10,237 bases of DNA. Origin: an uncultured bacterium (lineage in GTDB: Bacteria > Bacillota > Clostridia > Oscillospirales > Acutalibacteraceae). Below, one piece after another: positions 6,210-10,237 of the stretch. Location of the stretch: positions 1-10,237 of the forward strand of contig CAKXIK010000072.1 of assembly GCA_934875675.1 (NCBI GenBank), in the 5' to 3' direction. A program made the position numbers and the translations under genes. Position 1 is the stretch's first letter, and each line of letters begins with the position of its first letter. Below the pieces are notes generated by a model. The model saw only the letters and a program-made list of their open reading frames with translations. It was not told the origin of the DNA and ran no database searches.

Positions 6210-7948
6210 TCTGCTGCCTCCTGTTCCACAATTGCACCCGGCTTGCAAAGGCTCTTGCACACGCCGCAGCCAACGCACTGCGTATGGTCAATGACAGATT
6301 TTTTGTTTTTTATGCTGATGGCAGGGCAACCAATATTCAGGCACTGCCTGCAACCAACACACTTTTCTGTATCCACCTTCAACGAAGCTTTATGCTTGAC
6401 ATATTTCAGAAGAGCACACGGACGGCGGGAAATAATGACAGATGCTTCATCTGCTGCAAGTTCTTCACGAACTGCCTTTCTCGTTTCGTCAAGATCATAG
6501 GGATCTACCACACGCACACGGCGAATGCCGACTGCTTCTGCCAACTTTTCCAGGCTTACTGCTGCGGCTGGATCGCCGTAAATATTTTTACCGGTTGTGG
6601 GGTTTTGCTGATGTCCTGTCATTCCAGTGATAGAGTTATCCAGAATAATCACGGTTGAATTGCTGTTATTGTAAGCAATATTGATTAATCCCGTAACACC
6701 GGAATGAATGAAAGTAGAATCGCCGATAACCGCCACGGATTTATGCTCGGCTTCTGCTCCGCGCGCTTTGTTATATCCATGGAGTGCAGAAACGGATGCG
6801 CCCATGCAAACACAGGTATCCATAGCAGAAAGCGGCGCGCTTGCGCCAAGCGTATAACAACCGATATCTCCGCTGACATATACCTTTTCCTGTTTCAGAA
6901 CATAAAACAGTCCGCGATGCGGGCAACCACAGCACATGACCGGAGGACGAACCGGTGCTTTTATATCGATAGCGCAGCCTTCAACCTTTTCATTCAGGAT
7001 TAATTCGCGAACCATCTTCTGAGAAAATTCTCCACAGCGCGGGAACAGCTTTTTCCCAATCGGATTAAGTCCGATGCGAACACAATGAGTCTCTATAATA
7101 TCGTCAAGTTCTTCCACAACATAAAGGGTATCTACTTTTGAAGCGAACTCTTGAAGAAGTTTTACCGGAAGCGGGTTCACCATGCCAAGCTTGAGATAGG
7201 ATGCTTGATCTCCCAATGCTTCACGAGCATACTGATAAGATGCACCCGACGTGATGATGCCAATTTTGGTATCATGCATTTCCATACGGTTAATGGAGGT
7301 GCTTTCCGCCCATTCAATCAGCTTTTGTGTGCGTTCCTCTACAAAAATGTGGCGGGGACGCGCATGTGCCGGCAGCATAACATTCTTCTGCGGATTTTTT
7401 ACATATGGTTTTAATTCCAATTCCTTGCGATCAGAAATCTCACAAAGTGAACGGGAGTGAGAAATACGAGTAGTCAGACGAAGCATTACAGGAGTATCAA
7501 ACTGCTCTGAAAGCTCGTAAGCTATTTTCGCATATTCCAGACACTCCTGAGAGTCTGCCGGCTCAAGCATAGGAGCTTTTGCACTAATTGCATAATGACG
7601 GGAATCCTGTTCATTTTGTGAAGAGTGCATACCGGGATCATCCGCAACACCGAGGACAATACCTCCGTTGGCACCAATATACGAAACCGTGAAAAATGGA
7701 TCTGCGGCAACGTTTAATCCAACATGCTTCATCGCGCAGAACGAACGCGCACCACCAAAACTTGCACCGATAGCAGTCTCGCAGGCAACTTTTTCATTGG
7801 GCGCCCACTCACAATACATCTCCGGATATGTAGCAGCAAATTCGGTAATCTCTGTACTGGGTGTTCCCGGATAACTGGAAATTACCCGGACGCCAGCTTC
7901 GTACAACCCTCTGGCAACGGCCTCGTTGCCAAGAAGAAGCTTTTTCAA
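6206..7948 (-). CDS. iorA: Indolepyruvate:ferredoxin oxidoreductase, alpha subunit
   Basis: This is the large, TPP- and Fe-S-binding subunit of the arylpyruvate oxidoreductase, 580 residues from the chosen start. It begins with a pyrimidine-binding domain (YPGTPSTEI at 26-34; HVGLNVAADP at 75-84), has a middle domain (about 225-330), and a TPP pyrophosphate domain with GCPHRG (341-346) and GDSTFIHSG (409-417) ending in the LDNS stretch (436-439). At the C-terminus lie two ferredoxin-type cluster motifs: C530-C533-C536-C541, with a variant CX2CX2CX4CP spacing, and C558-C561-C564-C568. Two starts compete. ATG at 7957 directly abuts the ribosome site AAAGGA, while TTG at 7948 lies 9 bases from it and gives the family N-terminus MKKLLLGNEA; I prefer TTG. 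It is 72 bases downstream of ligase A, without a visible promoter or terminator between. Confidence 0.95.
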   Translation of the reverse strand: MKKLLLGNEAVARGLYEAGVRVISSYPGTPSTEITEFAATYPEMYCEWAPNEKVACETAIGASFGGARSFCAMKHVGLNVAADPFFTVSYIGANGGIVLGVADDPGMHSSQNEQDSRHYAISAKAPMLEPADSQECLEYAKIAYELSEQFDTPVMLRLTTRISHSRSLCEISDRKELELKPYVKNPQKNVMLPAHARPRHIFVEERTQKLIEWAESTSINRMEMHDTKIGIITSGASYQYAREALGDQASYLKLGMVNPLPVKLLQEFASKVDTLYVVEELDDIIETHCVRIGLNPIGKKLFPRCGEFSQKMVRELILNEKVEGCAIDIKAPVRPPVMCCGCPHRGLFYVLKQEKVYVSGDIGCYTLGASAPLSAMDTCVCMGASVSALHGYNKARGAEAEHKSVAVIGDSTFIHSGVTGLINIAYNNSNSTVIILDNSITGMTGHQQNPTTGKNIYGDPAAAVSLEKLAEAVGIRRVRVVDPYDLDETRKAVREELAADEASVIISRRPCALLKYVKHKASLKVDTEKCVGCRQCLNIGCPAISIKNKKSVIDHTQCVGCGVCKSLCKPGAIVEQEAAE

Positions 7949-7957
7949 AAAAACCAT

Positions 7958-7963
7958 TCCTTT
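7958..7963 (-). promoter_or_regulatory. Ribosome site pointing to a TTG start for iorA
   Basis: AAAGGA on the - strand touches the ATG at 7957, leaving no spacer, but lies 9 bases before the TTG at 7948. The spacing and the family N-terminus both favour TTG. Confidence 0.55.
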
Positions 7964-8020
7964 CAAACTGTTTCTTGCAGTAAATATGTTGCACTTAAGT
8001 TTCAAAACGAATATAAAGCA

Positions 8021-9328
8021 TTATTCCTTTACATTCCTTAAATCCAAGACACGCTTGGCTTTCCCTTGAAAACGCTCCAATGTTTTTGGCTCCACCAGAG
8101 TAACTTTTGTCTCAAGCCCAAGAACACTCTTCAGCCGGTCGTGAATATTTTTTTGGAGTGATTCCAGTTCGCTATAATGCTCCAGCAGTTCACCATTGGT
8201 AAGTTCCACCTTTACCTCCAGTGTATCCAGCAGATTTGCACCCCTGCGTACCACCAGCTGATAGTGCGGTCCAATATGATCCATGCCCACCAGCACGCTT
8301 TCCACCTGTGACGGGAAGACGTTAACACCTTTTACGATGATCATATCATCGGTTCTGCCGGTAATCTTGTCCATCCGAACATGCGTTCTGCCGCATGCAC
8401 ACGGTTCATAATTCAATCTTGTTATATCCTTGGTGCGGTAACGCAGCACCGGCATGCCTTCGCGCGACAGCGTTGTAACAACCAGCTCGCCTGTCTCTCC
8501 TTTGTCCAGGACTTCTCCGGTTTCTCGATTAATAATTTCTGGCAGGAAGTGATCCTCTGCCAAATGCATTCCGCAGCGAAGTTCACAATCTCCCGAAACA
8601 CCAGGGCCGCCAAGTTCGGTTAAACCATAGTTATCCGTCACAAAAATGTTCAGATTCTTCTCAATCTGAGTACGCATCTCCGGTGTGCATCCTTCAGAAC
8701 CCAGCAATCCCAGGCGCAGCTTATAGTCGCTCATTGGGTACCCGGCTTCACGGACTGCTTCACTTAAATAGATCGCATACGACGGAGTTGCAACTAGACC
8801 TGTAACACCGAAATCGCGGAACATCATCAGTTGCTTTTGCGTATTGCCGCTGGAGGCTGGAATAACGGTTGCACCGACTTTTTCCAGACCATAATGCAGC
8901 CCCAGCGCACCGGTAAACAAACCATAGCCAAAAGCAATCTGAATGATATCCTCATCGGTTACCCCACCGGCTATGGCAACACGGGCAACCAGATCAGACC
9001 ACACGTCAATATCCTTGCGCGTATAAGCTCCTACCGTCATCTTACCGGTTGTACCCGAAGAAGCCTGAATGCGAATAATTTTCTTCATTGGTACGGCCAT
9101 CAAACCGAATGGGTAATTATCGCGCATATCATCTTTTGTGGTAAACGGAATATACTGAACATCCGAAAGTGTCTTGATCTTATCTCCGGTAATCCCTGCT
9201 TTGCCGAGTTTTTCGTGATACATGGGCACATTATTATAGCAATAATCCACCATGTACCTAAGCTTTTTTAGCTGCAGCTCCTCAATTTCCTTGCGGGACA
9301 TCGTTTCAATGTCTTTTTGAAAAAACAT
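8021..9328 (-). CDS. paaK: Phenylacetate-CoA ligase, paralogue A
   Basis: This 435-residue AMP-forming arylacetate-CoA ligase is the first gene of the cluster. It carries SSGTTGK (90-96), YGLTE (234-238), RYRTKDI (296-302), the C-terminal domain hinge GVNVFPSQVE (334-343), and QGKAKR with the likely catalytic K423. The stretch that reads FGAEPW in paralogue B reads LGSEGC here (209-214), and the residues after YGLTE also differ (GGPGVSGDC), so the acyl pocket is probably not the same. PCACGRT (309-315) is shared. The ATG at 9328 is chosen because GAGGTG lies about 6 bases before it; an in-frame ATG at 9364 would put 12 unrelated residues in front and has no ribosome site. The gene has its own promoter about 130 bases upstream and a strong hairpin in its leader. 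Why one locus needs two ligases is not evident from the sequence. Confidence 0.93.
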   Translation of the reverse strand: MFFQKDIETMSRKEIEELQLKKLRYMVDYCYNNVPMYHEKLGKAGITGDKIKTLSDVQYIPFTTKDDMRDNYPFGLMAVPMKKIIRIQASSGTTGKMTVGAYTRKDIDVWSDLVARVAIAGGVTDEDIIQIAFGYGLFTGALGLHYGLEKVGATVIPASSGNTQKQLMMFRDFGVTGLVATPSYAIYLSEAVREAGYPMSDYKLRLGLLGSEGCTPEMRTQIEKNLNIFVTDNYGLTELGGPGVSGDCELRCGMHLAEDHFLPEIINRETGEVLDKGETGELVVTTLSREGMPVLRYRTKDITRLNYEPCACGRTHVRMDKITGRTDDMIIVKGVNVFPSQVESVLVGMDHIGPHYQLVVRRGANLLDTLEVKVELTNGELLEHYSELESLQKNIHDRLKSVLGLETKVTLVEPKTLERFQGKAKRVLDLRNVKE

Positions 9329-9367
9329 TACAAGCACCTCATTTATTTTTCTAAATAACTGCACAAA

Positions 9368-9397
9368 CCACAGGAAGACGAAATCGCCTTCCTGTGG
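9368..9397 (-). other. Long hairpin in the leader of the paaK-iorAB operon
   Basis: CCACAGGAAG (9368-9377) and CTTCCTGTGG (9388-9397) pair perfectly. Read as RNA on the - strand the stem grows to about 15 pairs, with extra A-U and G-U pairs at the base and G-U, C-G, G-C pairs inside, around a loop of four. The tail after it (TTTGTGCAGTTATTT) is only partly U-rich. It lies about 55 bases downstream of the predicted start and 40 bases before the ligase A ATG. It may end symporter read-through, attenuate the operon, or protect the mRNA. Confidence 0.6.
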
Positions 9398-9438
9398 CTG
9401 AAATCAAAATTATCATACACTTCCGCTAAAGCCGTGCA

Positions 9439-9485
9439 TGCAGTATTAAGAATAGATTTATTATATCATACTTTTTCGTACTGCA
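9439..9485. repeat. Inverted repeat bracketing the operon promoter
   Basis: TGCAGTA (9439-9445) and TACTGCA (9479-9485) are perfect 7-base inverted copies, 40 bases centre to centre. One arm covers the -35 region and the other lies about 8-14 bases past the predicted start. This suits a pair of operator half-sites or a looping repressor, but it is inferred from position alone. Confidence 0.35.
9460..9468 (-). promoter_or_regulatory. Extended -10 promoter of the paaK-iorAB-paaK operon
   Basis: On the - strand TGA TATAAT (9468-9460) is a perfect extended -10 box. The hexamer 17 bases upstream, TGGTGC, is a poor -35 match, so the promoter would rely on the TGn element or on an activator. A start near 9453 leaves a 5' leader of about 125 bases. 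Confidence 0.55.
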
Positions 9486-9560
9486 CCAGTTTTTTCTGCT
9501 AAAGTGTCTCTTTTTCCGCATTTTTCATAGTTTTTGTCTTTATTTTTGTTTCCTCTGCTT

Positions 9561-10237
9561 TCAAGCCTCTTCTGCTTCTGCATAAAACAGTTCATTTTCA
9601 GCAGTATTGATCGCTGTCACTTTTGATGCAACAGCGCTGCCGGCAAAGCACAAAACAACCGATACAACCATGGACAGACAAGCAAACAACGGTCCCTGGT
9701 TCATCATTGCACCAAGCCCAAACGGTGCCTGCCAATTGTTGATAAACAACTTAGCAACAACCGGCATCAACGCAATTGCAAATCCGCCCAGCATGCCACA
9801 CCATGCGCCTGCACGATTAAGCTTTTTGCAGTAGAGTGCCAACGCATAAGGAGCAAGGAAAGAACCGGAAATGATTCCCCAAGAATATGACATCATTTCG
9901 AGAATCGGCGTATCCGAATTGGCAATAAAGTAAGAGGCGACAACAAATAACAGACACAGGACTCTGGAAATCGTGCCCATCTGATTTTCGGAAAGATTTT
10001 TCTTTATTCGGTCTTTTACCAGATCCATTGTCACGGTAGAACATGCCGTTAACGTGACGCTGGAAAGCGTTGAAACCGATGCAGAAATCAGCAATACAAG
10101 AACAACACCCAACAGAATTGTGGGTAAGTTTGCTTGTGCCAGCATGTTGGGAACAAGATAATCTTTTCCTCCCTGCGGCAACTGATCTCCAAAGAACAAA
10201 TGCGACAATGAACCGATAAAGTAACCGCCACCTGCCA
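9561..10237 (-). CDS. Sodium:solute symporter (SSS family), C-terminal part
   Basis: This gene is cut by the right edge of the window; 224 C-terminal residues are visible, and the reading frame stays open to base 10237 (AGGGYFIGSLSH precedes). It is an inner-membrane, Na+-driven transporter of the PutP/PanF type. About five hydrophobic spans are visible, which would be TM9-TM13 of the usual thirteen. The first contains ISASVSTLSS followed by a Ser/Thr-rich stretch up to TMDL, the SSS segment whose serines and threonines bind sodium. The protein ends in a short acidic tail (EAEEA). The stop is a TGA at 9563-9561, and no typical terminator follows it, so some transcripts may run into the ligase A leader. 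The position upstream of an aromatic-acid cluster in the same direction hints at an aromatic or organic acid substrate, but the sequence seen does not show this. Confidence 0.88.
   Translation of the reverse strand, partial: AGGGYFIGSLSHLFFGDQLPQGGKDYLVPNMLAQANLPTILLGVVLVLLISASVSTLSSVTLTACSTVTMDLVKDRIKKNLSENQMGTISRVLCLLFVVASYFIANSDTPILEMMSYSWGIISGSFLAPYALALYCKKLNRAGAWCGMLGGFAIALMPVVAKLFINNWQAPFGLGAMMNQGPLFACLSMVVSVVLCFAGSAVASKVTAINTAENELFYAEAEEA

Noticed and set aside
6033..6658. Overlapping + strand open frames of 155 and 169 codons opposite iorA and iorB.
   Set aside because: They are antisense shadows of clearly identified genes, with compositions (Cys, His, Phe runs) unlike real proteins and no ribosome sites.
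8831..9271. A 146-codon + strand frame opposite ligase A, and a 242-codon - strand frame at 4605-5333 within ligase B.
   Set aside because: Both lie wholly inside confident ligase genes in other frames and show no family resemblance or ribosome site.
1..10237. CRISPR arrays, tRNA or rRNA genes, insertion sequences, phage genes, or a defence system.
   Set aside because: No regularly spaced repeats, tRNA-like cloverleaf, transposase, integrase or toxin-like frames were seen; all long frames belong to ordinary metabolic or repair genes.

Overview
The window looks like chromosome of a moderately low-GC Gram-positive anaerobe of the class Clostridia. The signs are strong AGGAGG-type ribosome sites, an IscS/NifU pair of Firmicute type, and ferredoxin-linked 2-oxoacid chemistry (IorAB) of the kind used in strict anaerobes to ferment aromatic amino acids. 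A family or genus call is beyond what can be read by eye.

Left part (1-2613, + strand). The first 172 bases hold no gene I can support. A good sigma-A promoter (173-201) drives a monocistronic RNase HI gene (rnhA, 289-729), closed by a strong intrinsic terminator (738-780). A second promoter (800-828) drives a cysteine desulfurase (891-2081) and a NifU/IscU scaffold (2111-2551), the core of iron-sulfur cluster assembly. The pair meets the leftward genes at a shared, probably bidirectional terminator (2578-2613).

Right part (2635-10237, all - strand). In transcription order: the C-terminal part of a sodium:solute symporter (9561-10237, cut by the window end); a 232-base intergenic region with an extended -10 promoter and a long leader hairpin; phenylacetate-CoA ligase paralogue A (8021-9328); indolepyruvate:ferredoxin oxidoreductase alpha (6206-7948) and beta (5634-6209), which share a 4-base ATGA overlap; phenylacetate-CoA ligase paralogue B (4300-5601); a tandem ACT-domain protein (3814-4245); and the adenine glycosylase MutY (2635-3690). 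The ACT gene has its own near-consensus promoter whose -35 box lies inside the last codons of ligase B.

How the genes work together (inference from families and order). Aromatic 2-oxoacids from transamination of Phe, Tyr or Trp are oxidatively decarboxylated by IorAB to arylacetyl-CoA, reducing ferredoxin. The two AMP-dependent ligases interconvert arylacetates and their CoA thioesters. The ACT protein is a plausible sensor of aromatic amino acids, and the symporter is a possible transporter of substrate or product. MutY is probably a bystander, though it may receive read-through. The type of cluster is known; the points most worth a second look are the two divergent ligases around one oxidoreductase and the regulatory DNA around them.
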